Shown: positions 17,363-25,345 of the stretch, piece after piece
Numbering within the stretch: position 1 is the first letter of the stretch
Layout: each line of letters opens with the position of its first letter
Source of the DNA: an uncultured Bacteroidales bacterium
GTDB lineage: Bacteria; Bacteroidota; Bacteroidia; Bacteroidales; Bacteroidaceae
Assembly: GCA_902784475.1 (NCBI GenBank)
Contig: CACZUX010000002.1
Coordinates: forward strand, 1 to 55,462
Direction: 5' to 3'
DNA length: 55,462 bases
Translations under genes and position numbers: made by a program
Notes under the pieces: generated by a model
What the model saw: only the letters and a program-made list of their open reading frames with translations
The model's database searches: none
Told to the model about the DNA's origin: nothing

Positions 17363-17370
17363 CAAATTTA
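17363..17370 (-). promoter_or_regulatory. -7 element of mtaB, 4 bases from the start codon
   Basis: TAAATTTG on the minus strand followed by TGCC and the ATG. With a usual initiation distance of 4-7 bases, the mRNA would begin at or next to the start codon. Confidence 0.55.
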
Positions 17371-17431
17371 CAAAAAATAGACCTTTTATGCGCCGAAATC
17401 TGAAAAAATATAAAAATTTTCTTCAAATTCC

Positions 17432-17462
17432 TTGGCTGTTTCACCAAATTGGCGTACCTTTG
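17432..17462 (+). promoter_or_regulatory. promoter of the small repeat lipoprotein
   Basis: TTG (17432-17434), 20 bases, then TACCTTTG (17455-17462): full consensus. Leader about 47 bases, A-rich just before the ATG (AAAAAGTAGAAAAAA), which suits Bacteroidota translation. The strength of all three elements suggests high expression. Confidence 0.8.
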
Positions 17463-17515
17463 CACCGGTTTTAAGAACAATTGATTGTTTTACAGTATTA
17501 AAAAAGTAGAAAAAA

Positions 17516-17689
17516 ATGAAAAAGTTAGCTTTTGTTTTCGCAGCTGTAGTTGCTGTTTCTTTCGCTTCTTGTGGTAACAAGACCGCTCAGGCTGAGGCCG
17601 TTGACAGCGACAGCGTTGTATGCGACACCGTTGCTTGCGACAGCGTTGCTTGCGATAGCGTAGTAGCCGACAGCGTAGTAGCTGAATAA
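17516..17689 (+). CDS. 57-residue lipoprotein with Asp-Ser-Val/Cys repeats
   Basis: A very small gene with a strong promoter before it and a perfect terminator after it. It encodes MKKLAFVFAAVVAVSFASC with a lipobox FASC (lipidated Cys19), then GNKTAQAEA and a run of five near-repeats of the type [A/C]DSV (VDSDSVVCDTVACDSVACDSVVADSVVAE, split here as VDSDSVVCDTVACD and SVACDSVVADSVVAE). Three cysteines besides the lipidated one and about six aspartates face a short acidic tail with no room for a fold. The mature peptide would be about 39 residues on the periplasmic or outer-membrane side. I know of similar tiny MKK...SCGNK lipoproteins in Bacteroidales but no function for them. Confidence 0.82.
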   Translation: MKKLAFVFAAVVAVSFASCGNKTAQAEAVDSDSVVCDTVACDSVACDSVVADSVVAE

Positions 17690-17715
17690 ACTACACACAT
17701 TACAGACAACAACTA

Positions 17716-17748
17716 GAGGCCCGTCAGATTGACGGGCCTCTTCTTTTA
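17716..17748 (+). terminator. intrinsic terminator of the small lipoprotein
   Basis: GAGGCCCGTC (17716-17725) and GACGGGCCTC (17731-17740) form a perfect 10-bp stem with a 5-base loop, followed by TTCTTTTAT. It also faces the 3' end of the transporter gene and may act in both directions. Confidence 0.95.
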
Positions 17749-17778
17749 TGTCTATATGCTAAAACTGATGTCTTTAAG

Positions 17779-19314
17779 CTAAATCCCCATCACAAACTTC
17801 ACCAGAAGCATAACCACGGGGATCGTCACCAACGAAATACCGAAGAGGTCGATGATGAAGCCGGACTTGATCATCTTCGTGATGGGCACATAGCCGGAAG
17901 CATAGACAATGGCATTGGGCGGAGTGGACACAGGCATCATGAAGCCCAGCGAAGAGGACAAGGCGATGCCGACGGCAACAGGTATGGGGCTGAAACCGAG
18001 CGAGACGGCCGCTCCGATGGCAATCGGTGCAATGAGATTGGTGGACGCCGTGTGCGAAGTGAGCTCCGAGAGGACCAGAGCCGTCACACAGAACACGCTG
18101 ACAAAGAGCCACTCAGAGGGATGTCCGCCCAGCACGTCCTTGATGCCGGAACCCACCCAGGCCGAAAGTCCCGTCGAGTACATCATGCCGCCCATAGCCA
18201 ATCCGCCGCCGAATAGCAACAGCGTGCCCCACTCTATACCTTCCACGCCGTCTTTCCACGACATCGTCATCTCGCCCTTCTTCAGATTGACAGGCAGGAA
18301 GAACAGGAGCAAACCGCCCACCATAGCCGCAATCGCTTCAGGGAAATGACTTTGGTAGAACTGGAACACAGCGGACTTGTCGTCGTAAAAGATGTTCAGC
18401 ACGCCGGGAGCCACCCAGAGCAGGAATGCAACAAAGAAAGCGAACATCGTGTTTTTCTGAGCAAGAGTCCATTTGCCCAAGGCCTCCTTCGAACGGCAGA
18501 TGAATTCACGGGCGCCCTCAATCCTCTCAACGTCAGCGGGAAACATGCGCCAGAGCACAACGGAAGCCAGCACGAAATAGGCAACCATCGCCACAACGCC
18601 CCACACCATCCACTGGAAGAACGTAATTTCCGGAGCCTGAGGCGCCAACTGCTCCACGAAACCGACCATGATGAGGTTGGGCGGCGTGCCAATCGGCGTC
18701 ATCACACCGCCGATGCTGCAGGCGTATGCCGTCATCAGCATCAGACCCGTTGCATATTTATATTTGGAGAGGTCAATGGTTTTGCCGTTTGCCGCCATCA
18801 TCTCGCGAATGGCTTCCAACAAACCGAGGGAAATGGGAAACATCATAGCTGCCGTAGCCGTGTTGCTGACCCATCCGGAACAGAGAATACAGGCCAGACC
18901 GATGGCAAGGAAGATGCGCCTCGGTGAGTCGCCCACCCACTTCATCGACATGATGCCGTAGGCAATACGCTTATCCAAGCCGTTGACCATCATGCCTTTA
19001 GCGATAAGGAAGCCGCCCATAAACAGGAAGATCATGGGGTTGGCAAAGTGACTATAGGCATCTTCAACGGAAGCGATGCCGAAAAGGACGCATAACGTCG
19101 GCCCCAGAAGCGAAGTGACGGGAATGGGCACAGGCTCGGTGATCCACCAAATGGCCACTAGCGACATCACCGCCAAAAGATGATGGGCCAGCTCCGCAAG
19201 CCCATCAATCGGCATGAGCCAAATCAAGACTGCACACAGGGGACCCGCTACAGCTCCCACCAGTTTGCGGAGACCTTCTCCGCGCTTTTCTTCTTCCAAT
19301 GCTGCGTTATTCAT
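17779..19314 (-). CDS. DASS/SLC13-family sodium-coupled anion transporter
   Basis: A 511-residue inner-membrane carrier with about 11-12 helices. The two SNT-type substrate/sodium motifs are visible: SGWVSNTATAAMMFP in the first half and LTSHTASTNLIAPI in the second, together with TPIGTPPNL and STPPNAIVYASGYVP hairpins characteristic of VcINDY-like proteins. It probably imports dicarboxylates such as succinate, malate or fumarate with sodium; sulfate or citrate cannot be excluded. It is 87 bp downstream of rplI, separated by a strong terminator. A degenerate AACCTTTG lies 4 bases before the ATG. Confidence 0.9.
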   Translation of the reverse strand: MNNAALEEEKRGEGLRKLVGAVAGPLCAVLIWLMPIDGLAELAHHLLAVMSLVAIWWITEPVPIPVTSLLGPTLCVLFGIASVEDAYSHFANPMIFLFMGGFLIAKGMMVNGLDKRIAYGIMSMKWVGDSPRRIFLAIGLACILCSGWVSNTATAAMMFPISLGLLEAIREMMAANGKTIDLSKYKYATGLMLMTAYACSIGGVMTPIGTPPNLIMVGFVEQLAPQAPEITFFQWMVWGVVAMVAYFVLASVVLWRMFPADVERIEGAREFICRSKEALGKWTLAQKNTMFAFFVAFLLWVAPGVLNIFYDDKSAVFQFYQSHFPEAIAAMVGGLLLFFLPVNLKKGEMTMSWKDGVEGIEWGTLLLFGGGLAMGGMMYSTGLSAWVGSGIKDVLGGHPSEWLFVSVFCVTALVLSELTSHTASTNLIAPIAIGAAVSLGFSPIPVAVGIALSSSLGFMMPVSTPPNAIVYASGYVPITKMIKSGFIIDLFGISLVTIPVVMLLVKFVMGI

Positions 19315-19335
19315 GATACAAAGGTTTTTATATTA

Positions 19336-19375
19336 AGCAAAAAGTCCCGTATGCAGCACTCTGCACACGGGACTT
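19336..19375 (-). terminator. terminator of the rpsF-rpsR-rplI operon
   Basis: On the minus strand AAGTCCCGTGTGCAG pairs with CTGCATACGGGACTT (19342-19356 with 19361-19375; 15-bp stem with one G-U pair, 4-base loop), then TTTTTGCTT. Lies 27 bp after the rplI stop. Confidence 0.95.
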
Positions 19376-19401
19376 CGCAAATTATTTCGTCTGTGACGTG
19401 T

Positions 19402-19923
19402 TTACTCTGCTGCTGTTTCTGCGGGAGCTTCTGCCTCGGGAGCGGTAGCTGCCTCCTCTGCTGCGGGAGCGGGCTGAACACCACCCTCTGCAATAACAGT
19501 GAAGGGCACCTGAGCGGTCACTTCCTTGTGAAGCTTCACCTGAGCCACGTAGCTGCCGACGGTCTTCACATCCTTCACAATGATGGTCTTGCGGTCGATG
19601 TTGAAGCCGAGCTTCTGCAGCTCGTCGGCAATGTGGAGGCTGTTGACGCTGCCGTAGATGACGCCGGTGGCGCTCACCTTGGTGGAGATGGTCAGAGCAA
19701 CGGCGTTGAGCTTCTCGCAAAGAGCTTCAGCCTCAGCCTTAATCTTGGCCAGCTTGACAGCCTTCTGCTTGAGGTCCTCGGCCAGCTGCTTCTTGGCGCT
19801 CTCGCTGGCGATGACACCCTTGCCGAAAGGAATCAGATAATTACGACCGTAGCCGGCCTTTACATTCACGATGTCGTTCTTGAAACCAAGACCGATGATA
19901 TCTTCTTTCAGAATAATTTCCAT
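19402..19923 (-). CDS. rplI: 50S ribosomal protein L9
   Basis: A 173-residue L9. The N-terminal domain MEIILKEDIIGLGFKNDIV with the loop GYGRNYLIPFGKGV is diagnostic, followed by the long connecting helix and the C-terminal rRNA-binding domain. Residues after about 148 are an Ala/Glu/Pro tail, longer than in most L9 proteins and likely disordered. Third gene of the usual rpsF-rpsR-rplI operon, 20 bp after rpsR. Confidence 0.97.
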   Translation of the reverse strand: MEIILKEDIIGLGFKNDIVNVKAGYGRNYLIPFGKGVIASESAKKQLAEDLKQKAVKLAKIKAEAEALCEKLNAVALTISTKVSATGVIYGSVNSLHIADELQKLGFNIDRKTIIVKDVKTVGSYVAQVKLHKEVTAQVPFTVIAEGGVQPAPAAEEAATAPEAEAPAETAAE

Positions 19924-19943
19924 GATTCGTCCTCCTTTTTAAT

Positions 19944-20213
19944 TTACTTCATCAAATCAGTTACGAAGGGCAACAGAGCTAGGTGGCGGGCACGCTTTAC
20001 AGCCTGAGCCACACGGCGTTGGAACTTCAAAGAAGTACCGGTGATGCGGCGGGGAAGAATCTTACCCTGCTCGTTCAGGAACTTCTTCAGGAATTCAGGA
20101 TCCTTGTAGTCAATATACTTGATACCACTCTTCTTGAAACGGCAATACTTCTTCTTCTTGACGTCAATAGCGGGAGCGTTCAGATAACGGATTTCAGATG
20201 TTTGCTGTGCCAT
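19944..20213 (-). CDS. rpsR: 30S ribosomal protein S18
   Basis: An 89-residue S18 with the conserved core [18 protein letters not shown] and [16 protein letters not shown]-type RNA-binding stretch (written [20 protein letters not shown] here). S18 pairs with S6 on the platform of the small subunit. It starts 3 bp after the rpsF stop codon. Confidence 0.97.
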   Translation of the reverse strand: MAQQTSEIRYLNAPAIDVKKKKYCRFKKSGIKYIDYKDPEFLKKFLNEQGKILPRRITGTSLKFQRRVAQAVKRARHLALLPFVTDLMK

Positions 20214-20216
20214 GTC

Positions 20217-20552
20217 TTAAGCCTCCTTTTTGTTGTTTCTTCTCTTTTCTGCATACTCAACGGCATACTTCTCCATCTTGACGGTGAGGTAGCGGAGCAC
20301 CTTCTCATCACGACGGTAAGCAATCTCCAGAGACTTGATAGCCTCGGGCTCAGCCTTAAACTCGATAAACTGGTAGAAGCCCGTGCTCTTCTTCTGGATG
20401 GGATAGGCAAGCTTCTTCAGGCCCCAATTCTCCTCGCCGATAATCTCGGCACCGAGCTTGGTCAAAACGCCCTTGAACTTTTCTACCGCTTCCTTCATCT
20501 GATCATCAGACAAAACGGGAGTTAAAATGAAAACGGTTTCGTATTGGTTCAT
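20217..20552 (-). CDS. rpsF: 30S ribosomal protein S6
   Basis: A 111-residue S6. The fold markers are [15 protein letters not shown] at the N terminus, [19 protein letters not shown] in the middle and [15 protein letters not shown]. First gene of the operon with rpsR and rplI. I looked for the S6:S18 binding leader found in other phyla in the 50-base 5' region and did not recognise it. Confidence 0.97.
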   Translation of the reverse strand: MNQYETVFILTPVLSDDQMKEAVEKFKGVLTKLGAEIIGEENWGLKKLAYPIQKKSTGFYQFIEFKAEPEAIKSLEIAYRRDEKVLRYLTVKMEKYAVEYAEKRRNNKKEA

Positions 20553-20602
20553 AATACGCTTAAAAATGGGTTAATAATGTAATAATTTTGCAAAATGCGC
20601 TG

Positions 20603-20610
20603 CAAAGGTA
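20603..20610 (-). promoter_or_regulatory. -7 element of the rpsF operon
   Basis: TACCTTTG on the minus strand, 50 bases before the rpsF ATG. The -33 element is not clear. Confidence 0.6.
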
Positions 20611-20754
20611 CGAAATTTCCCGCAACCGCACGCCATTTATCGGAAATAAATTACCAAAAGAGCTAAAAACTGAGACGAAAAGTTGCTCAAATCATACTTT
20701 TTTATTTATTTTGTGTCCGAAATTAAAGAAATAAACATCAAAATCTATATCGCT

Positions 20755-20922
20755 ATGACTAAATACGCCGGCGTTTGCGCCATTGTTTTCGGCACACTTG
20801 TTTTGGTTCTGAGCTATCTCCTGGACTGGGTTGACTACAACTGGGTGCAGGGCCTTGCACTCGTGTGCATCATCGGCGGCCTCATCGCCCACATTATTTT
20901 GAGCAAGAAGGCGGCAGAATAA
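20755..20922 (+). CDS. 55-residue two-helix membrane protein
   Basis: A small inner-membrane protein (MTKYAGVCAIVFGTLVLVLS...). Two hydrophobic helices, about residues 4-22 and 30-48, flank a short acidic/aromatic loop (DWVDYNW), and the tail is KKAAE. The internal ATG 20755 is chosen over the longer frame from 20683 because the extra 24 residues are AT-rich leader sequence with a weak -7-like TATTTTG. It is convergent with rprY and overlaps its 3' end by 29 bp. Function unknown; the position opposite a sensor kinase operon may be coincidental. Confidence 0.72.
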   Translation: MTKYAGVCAIVFGTLVLVLSYLLDWVDYNWVQGLALVCIIGGLIAHIILSKKAAE

Positions 20923-21598
20923 GGCGATAGCCTTTACCGTGCACGTTGTTGATTTGGATGCGGTCGTCGTCCTTCAGCAGCTTGCGGAGTTTCGTAATAT
21001 ACACATCCATTGAACGGGCGTTGAAGTAGTTGTCTTCAACCCAGATGGATTTCAGGGCAACCTCTCGCTGCAGGATGTCTCCTACGTGCATACACAGCAA
21101 CGTGAGCAGTTCGCTCTCTTTCGTGGTCAGGCGTGTCTGCGTTTCGCCGCGTGTGAGCGTCTGACGCTGCGTGTCGAAGGTATATGACCCAAGCTCGTAG
21201 ATGTTCTGGGGTTTGTTTTGCTTGCCACCTGCACGACGCAGGATGGCCTCGATGCGATACACCAGCTCATCCATGGAGAAAGGCTTGGTCAGATAGTCGT
21301 CGGCACCGAGTTTGAAGCCCTCGAGGATGTCCTCTTTAAGATTCTTTGCCGTCAGGAAGATGATGGGCACGTCGGGATTGATCATGCGAATCTCCTTAGC
21401 CAGCGTGAAACCGTCCATGCGGGGCATCATGACGTCCAGCAGACACAGATCGAAGCTGCTTGTGGTGAAAGCCCTGTAGCCGGCCTCTCCGTCCAGATAG
21501 AGATCTGCATCGTAGCCCTTGGCCTGCAGATATTCACGCACCAAAACGCCGAGACTCTCCTCGTCCTCACAAAGCATAATACGATGTTTCTGTTCCAT
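20894..21598 (-). CDS. rprY: OmpR-family response regulator RprY
   Basis: A 234-residue regulator. The receiver domain has the acidic pocket (Glu11/Asp12), the phosphoacceptor Asp55 in LLDVMMPRMDGF, and LTAKN with the conserved lysine of KPFSMDELVYR. The C-terminal winged helix includes LTTKESELLTLLCMH and VHGKGYRLILP. The best match from memory is RprY of Bacteroides, which pairs with RprX and has been linked to envelope and stress responses. It is 12 bp downstream of rprX in the same operon. Confidence 0.92.
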   Translation of the reverse strand: MEQKHRIMLCEDEESLGVLVREYLQAKGYDADLYLDGEAGYRAFTTSSFDLCLLDVMMPRMDGFTLAKEIRMINPDVPIIFLTAKNLKEDILEGFKLGADDYLTKPFSMDELVYRIEAILRRAGGKQNKPQNIYELGSYTFDTQRQTLTRGETQTRLTTKESELLTLLCMHVGDILQREVALKSIWVEDNYFNARSMDVYITKLRKLLKDDDRIQINNVHGKGYRLILPPSCSK

Positions 21599-21610
21599 AG
21601 TCTTTTGATT

Positions 21611-23011
21611 TTATTCGTTAGATATTAGCGGAATTGATATTGTAAACACGGTACCCTTCCCCAGCTCGCTGGTGGCATGAATGTTGCCTTGGAAGAGCAG
21701 CACCATCTTGTGCACGTAGGCCAGACCGAGACCGAAGCCCTTCACGTTGTGACGGTCGCCCGTGTGCACGCGGTAGAACTTTTCGAAAATCTTCTTCAGG
21801 TCGCTCTTGGCAATGCCCAGACCGTTGTCGCCGATGGATATCATGAGGTGGCGGTCTTTGTTCCAGGTCTTGACGGTCAGATGCAGAGGCACACCCTCGC
21901 GGCTGTACTTCACGGCATTGTCCATCAGATTATATATAATGTTCGTGAAGTGCATTTCGTCCACACGGATTTCAGCTTCCTCCGCGTCCAGATGAGCCTC
22001 TATCTCGCCGCCGTTCTGGCGCACCTTCAGCGAGAAGGTCTCTATCACACCGTCAATCTGTGCGTTGGCGTCAAGCTCCTGCCACTTGAAAGCGATATTA
22101 CCGGAATCGTAGAGCGACATCTGCAACACTTTCTCCACCTGGAAACGCAGGCGCTTGGTCTCGGAGACGATCACGCCGGCAAAGCGCTCGTACATCTCCT
22201 CCGTCTTCTTCAGGCTCTTGTCGGAGAGCATCTGCGCAGCAATGCTGATGGTAGAGATCGGCGTCTTGAATTCGTGCGTCAAGTTGTGGATGAAGTCGTT
22301 CTTCATCTCAGTGATGTGCTTCTGGCGCACAACGAGATACACCGTAAAGAGGAAGGTCAGCAGAAGAATGATGGTGAAGATAATCGCCGGAGCCACCATG
22401 TTGGCCGCACCGAGAATGTAGCGCTGCATGCCGGGAAAATGCACACGCACCACACCCATCTTGCCGGAAGGGTCGTTGCGGAAAAGTGTCTGCGTATAGG
22501 CATACTGCTCTCCGGCGCTGTCGTAATCCTCGCAGCGATATACTTCCCTGCCCTCCGTATCGTATACGATAAAGTGAAAAGGCATCGTGATACCATTGCC
22601 TTCGAGCGAAGTGCGGATGAACTGCTCCATACGCTTCACATTGATACGCTCGCGAAACGGCAGCGCGCTGGCCTGATAGAGCACTCGGAGAATGACATCT
22701 CCGAGCACCTCCTGCTCATAGAGATAAGCGTTGCGCACCTTCTTCTGGAAAGACGAACTCATTGGCATCGGCCCGATATGGAAGATGTCGTCGGCGATGC
22801 TCTTCTCGTCGTCGATCTCCTGAAGGTAGTCTATCGTCTCCGCACGCTCCAAATCGCGGCTGGCCTGATCCAAAGAACGGAACACATTGGCGTCAAATTG
22901 CTCCACGCGCATGTGCACCATCGCTTCGGCATAACGGAACTGCGAATAGAGCAGCACCAAAAAGCTTGCCACCATAAGGATGCTAATGGTCCAAATCAAC
23001 CAACGTTTCAT
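21611..23011 (-). CDS. rprX: sensor histidine kinase RprX
   Basis: A 466-residue inner-membrane kinase. Helices at about 4-22 and 205-228 enclose a periplasmic sensor domain of about 180 residues. The HisKA box is NLTHEFKTPISTI with His246, followed by the N box (YNLMDNAVKYS), G1 (GDNGLGIAKSDL), F box and G2 (GFGLGLAYVHKM). Transfers phosphate to RprY encoded directly downstream. A TATCTTTG -7 element ends 4 bases before the ATG, so the message is probably leaderless. Confidence 0.92.
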   Translation of the reverse strand: MKRWLIWTISILMVASFLVLLYSQFRYAEAMVHMRVEQFDANVFRSLDQASRDLERAETIDYLQEIDDEKSIADDIFHIGPMPMSSSFQKKVRNAYLYEQEVLGDVILRVLYQASALPFRERINVKRMEQFIRTSLEGNGITMPFHFIVYDTEGREVYRCEDYDSAGEQYAYTQTLFRNDPSGKMGVVRVHFPGMQRYILGAANMVAPAIIFTIILLLTFLFTVYLVVRQKHITEMKNDFIHNLTHEFKTPISTISIAAQMLSDKSLKKTEEMYERFAGVIVSETKRLRFQVEKVLQMSLYDSGNIAFKWQELDANAQIDGVIETFSLKVRQNGGEIEAHLDAEEAEIRVDEMHFTNIIYNLMDNAVKYSREGVPLHLTVKTWNKDRHLMISIGDNGLGIAKSDLKKIFEKFYRVHTGDRHNVKGFGLGLAYVHKMVLLFQGNIHATSELGKGTVFTISIPLISNE

Positions 23012-23015
23012 ACTG

Positions 23016-23023
23016 CAAAGATA
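23016..23023 (-). promoter_or_regulatory. -7 element of rprXY, 4 bases from the start codon
   Basis: TATCTTTG on the minus strand then CAGT and ATG. No -33 element at normal spacing. Confidence 0.5.
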
Positions 23024-23047
23024 AGAGTTTTATTTACCTTATACGAT

Positions 23048-23075
23048 AAAAGCGACCCCCGAAAGGGCCGCTTTT
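23048..23075 (-). terminator. terminator after fusA2
   Basis: On the minus strand AAAAGCGGCCC, loop TTTCG, then GGGGTCGCTTTT: an AT-flanked GC stem about 45 bp after the fusA2 stop and ahead of the rprX promoter. The stem is symmetric enough to work in both directions. Confidence 0.8.
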
Positions 23076-23118
23076 AACTTTTTTATAGTAATGTTGCGAA
23101 TTGTGAGTTAACGAAACG

Positions 23119-25272
23119 TCAATCTTCGTCGGTACCCTTGTAGGCAGCCACCAACTTCTGCTGCACATCACCGGGAACGAGTTCGTAAGAAGCAAACTTG
23201 GTGATGAAGCTGGCACGACCGCCGGTCAGGCTGGACAGCGCCGTCGAGTAGGAAGACATCTCTGCCAGAGGCGCCTTGCAGGTCAATTTCTCGTATCCGT
23301 TCTCGCTCTCCATGCCGGTGATCATCGCACGACGACCCTGAAGGTCGCTCATCACGTCGCCCATCTTGTCGCTCGGAACAAAGACCTCTACGTCGTAGAT
23401 CGGCTCAAGAATCTTGGGACCGGCCTCACGGAAAGCCTGCGAGAAGGCGTTTCTGCCCGCCAGCATAAAGCTCAACTCGTTGGAGTCCACGGGATGCATC
23501 TTGCCGTCGTATACGATGACACGCACGTCGCGTGCATAGGAGCCCGTCAACGGGCCCTGCTCCATACGCTGCATCACGCCCTTAAGAATAGCCGGCATGA
23601 AGCGGGCGTCGATAGCACCGCCCACGACGCTGTTGACAAAGACGAGCTTGCCGCCCCACTCCAGATCCACAACCTCCGTGCTCTTGGCGTTAACGCGAAA
23701 CTCCTGTCCGCCGAACTTGTAAACTTCAGGATCGGGCATACCTTCGTAATAAGGCTCCACGATGAGATGTACCTCACCGAACTGTCCGGCACCGCCCGAC
23801 TGCTTCTTGTGGCGATAGTCCGCACGGGCCGCCTTCGTGATAGTCTCACGGTAAGGAATCTTCGGATCATCAAAGGCAATCTGGATCTTCTCGTTGTTCT
23901 CCATACGCCACTTGAGCGTGCGCAGATGGAACTCTCCCTGGCCGTGTACAATAATCTGGCGCAACTCCTTCGACTGCTCCACCTGCCACGTGGGATCCTC
24001 CTCGCGCATCTTCTGCAGCGCATTCATCATCTTCTCCGTTTCGCTCTCGTTGACCGCACGGATGGCGCGACTGTATTTGGCGTTGGGATATTTGATGAAG
24101 TTGAAGCGGTTCTCACAGTTCTTATCGTTCAGCGTGTTGCCGGTCTTCACGTCTTTCAGCTTCACGGTACAACCGATGTCGCCGGCCACCAGCTCGTCCA
24201 CCTTGATGCGCGTGGCACCGGCACAACAGAAGAGGCTGCCGATACGTTCGCGGCTGCCGCGATCGGCATTCTGGAGATCGTCGCCTTCCTTCACGCGACC
24301 GGACATCACCTTGAAATACTGCACTTCTCCGATATGAGGCTCCACAGCCGTCTTGAAGAAATAGAGGCTCGTCGGACCGTCGGCAGAAGGCACCACCTCC
24401 TCGCCGCGCGTATTGTGCACTCTTGGCATCTCGTCAACGAAGGGCACAACGTTGCCCAGGAACTCCATCAGTCGGCGCACGCCCATATCCTTCACGGCGC
24501 AGACACAGAATACGGGGAACATGCCTCTGGCAGCCAGACCCTTACGAATGCCCTCACGCATTTCGTCCTCAGTGAGCGTCTCGCTCTCGAAGAACTTCTC
24601 CATCAGCGTTTCGTCGTTCTCGGCTGCTGCCTCTACAAGGGCTTTGTGCATCTCCATTGCCTTATCCTTCTCCGAATCGGGGATTTCTTCGATGGTGGGT
24701 GCACCGCCTTCCGGACCCCATGAATACTTCTTCATGAGCAGCACATCAATCAGACAGTTGAAGTCGGGCCCCGTCTTGACGGGATACTGCACGGGCACTA
24801 CCTTGTTGCCGTAGATTTCGCGCAACTGGTTGACTATATGGTCGAAGTCGCAGTTCTCGTCGTCCAACTGATTCACCAGGAAGATGACCGGCTTCTTCAG
24901 CTTTTCGGCATATCTGAAATGATTCTGCGTGCCCACTTCCACGCCGTTGGCGCCTTTGAGCAGCAGCACGCAGGTATCAGTCACATTCAGGGCGGTCAGA
25001 GCACTGCCGACAAAGTCGTCACTGCCCGGGCAGTCGATGATATTCAGCTTCTTCCCGTTCCACTCCACATGATAAACGGTGGAGAACACGCTGTAGCCGT
25101 ACTCCTGCTCTACAGGAAAATAATCGGAGACGGTGTTGTGCTGGGTGATGCGTCCGCGACGCTTGATGATACCTGCTTCGAAAAGCAGGCTTTCAGTGAG
25201 TGTTGTCTTACCACTACCGTCATTGCCAAGCAGGGCAATGTTTTTAATTTCATGAGTCTGATACGTTTTCAT
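23119..25272 (-). CDS. fusA2: elongation factor G paralogue EF-G2 lacking the catalytic histidine
   Basis: A 717-residue EF-G-like translational GTPase with all five domains. The P-loop is GNDGSGKTTL (about 16-25). Switch II reads DCPGSDDF where housekeeping EF-G has DTPGHVDF, so the histidine needed for GTP hydrolysis is serine 84 here, and the G4 motif NKMD is NQLD. Domains III-V are full length, including SGGAGQFGEVHLIVEP, the domain IV loop and a normal C terminus. Bacteroides thetaiotaomicron EF-G2, which supports translation without GTP hydrolysis and is important during carbon limitation and gut colonisation, has the same features. ATG 25272 is preferred to the TTG at 25290. It follows hemW by 73 bp, with a near-consensus TATCTTTC at 25299-25306. 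Confidence 0.93.
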   Translation of the reverse strand: MKTYQTHEIKNIALLGNDGSGKTTLTESLLFEAGIIKRRGRITQHNTVSDYFPVEQEYGYSVFSTVYHVEWNGKKLNIIDCPGSDDFVGSALTALNVTDTCVLLLKGANGVEVGTQNHFRYAEKLKKPVIFLVNQLDDENCDFDHIVNQLREIYGNKVVPVQYPVKTGPDFNCLIDVLLMKKYSWGPEGGAPTIEEIPDSEKDKAMEMHKALVEAAAENDETLMEKFFESETLTEDEMREGIRKGLAARGMFPVFCVCAVKDMGVRRLMEFLGNVVPFVDEMPRVHNTRGEEVVPSADGPTSLYFFKTAVEPHIGEVQYFKVMSGRVKEGDDLQNADRGSRERIGSLFCCAGATRIKVDELVAGDIGCTVKLKDVKTGNTLNDKNCENRFNFIKYPNAKYSRAIRAVNESETEKMMNALQKMREEDPTWQVEQSKELRQIIVHGQGEFHLRTLKWRMENNEKIQIAFDDPKIPYRETITKAARADYRHKKQSGGAGQFGEVHLIVEPYYEGMPDPEVYKFGGQEFRVNAKSTEVVDLEWGGKLVFVNSVVGGAIDARFMPAILKGVMQRMEQGPLTGSYARDVRVIVYDGKMHPVDSNELSFMLAGRNAFSQAFREAGPKILEPIYDVEVFVPSDKMGDVMSDLQGRRAMITGMESENGYEKLTCKAPLAEMSSYSTALSSLTGGRASFITKFASYELVPGDVQQKLVAAYKGTDED

Positions 25273-25345
25273 GTGTGTTAGATTTGACAAATTCGGCCGA
25301 AAGATACGATTTTTTCACGAAAACGCGTGCGACAAACTTTATGTT

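Noticed and set aside
20553-20602. S6:S18 autoregulatory leader before rpsF
   Set aside because: The conserved CCG-containing bulged stem was not found in the short leader.
25299-25306. Firm promoter call for fusA2
   Set aside because: TATCTTTC differs from the -7 consensus at the last base and the only TTTG upstream is 26 bases away, so it is mentioned in the gene entry only.
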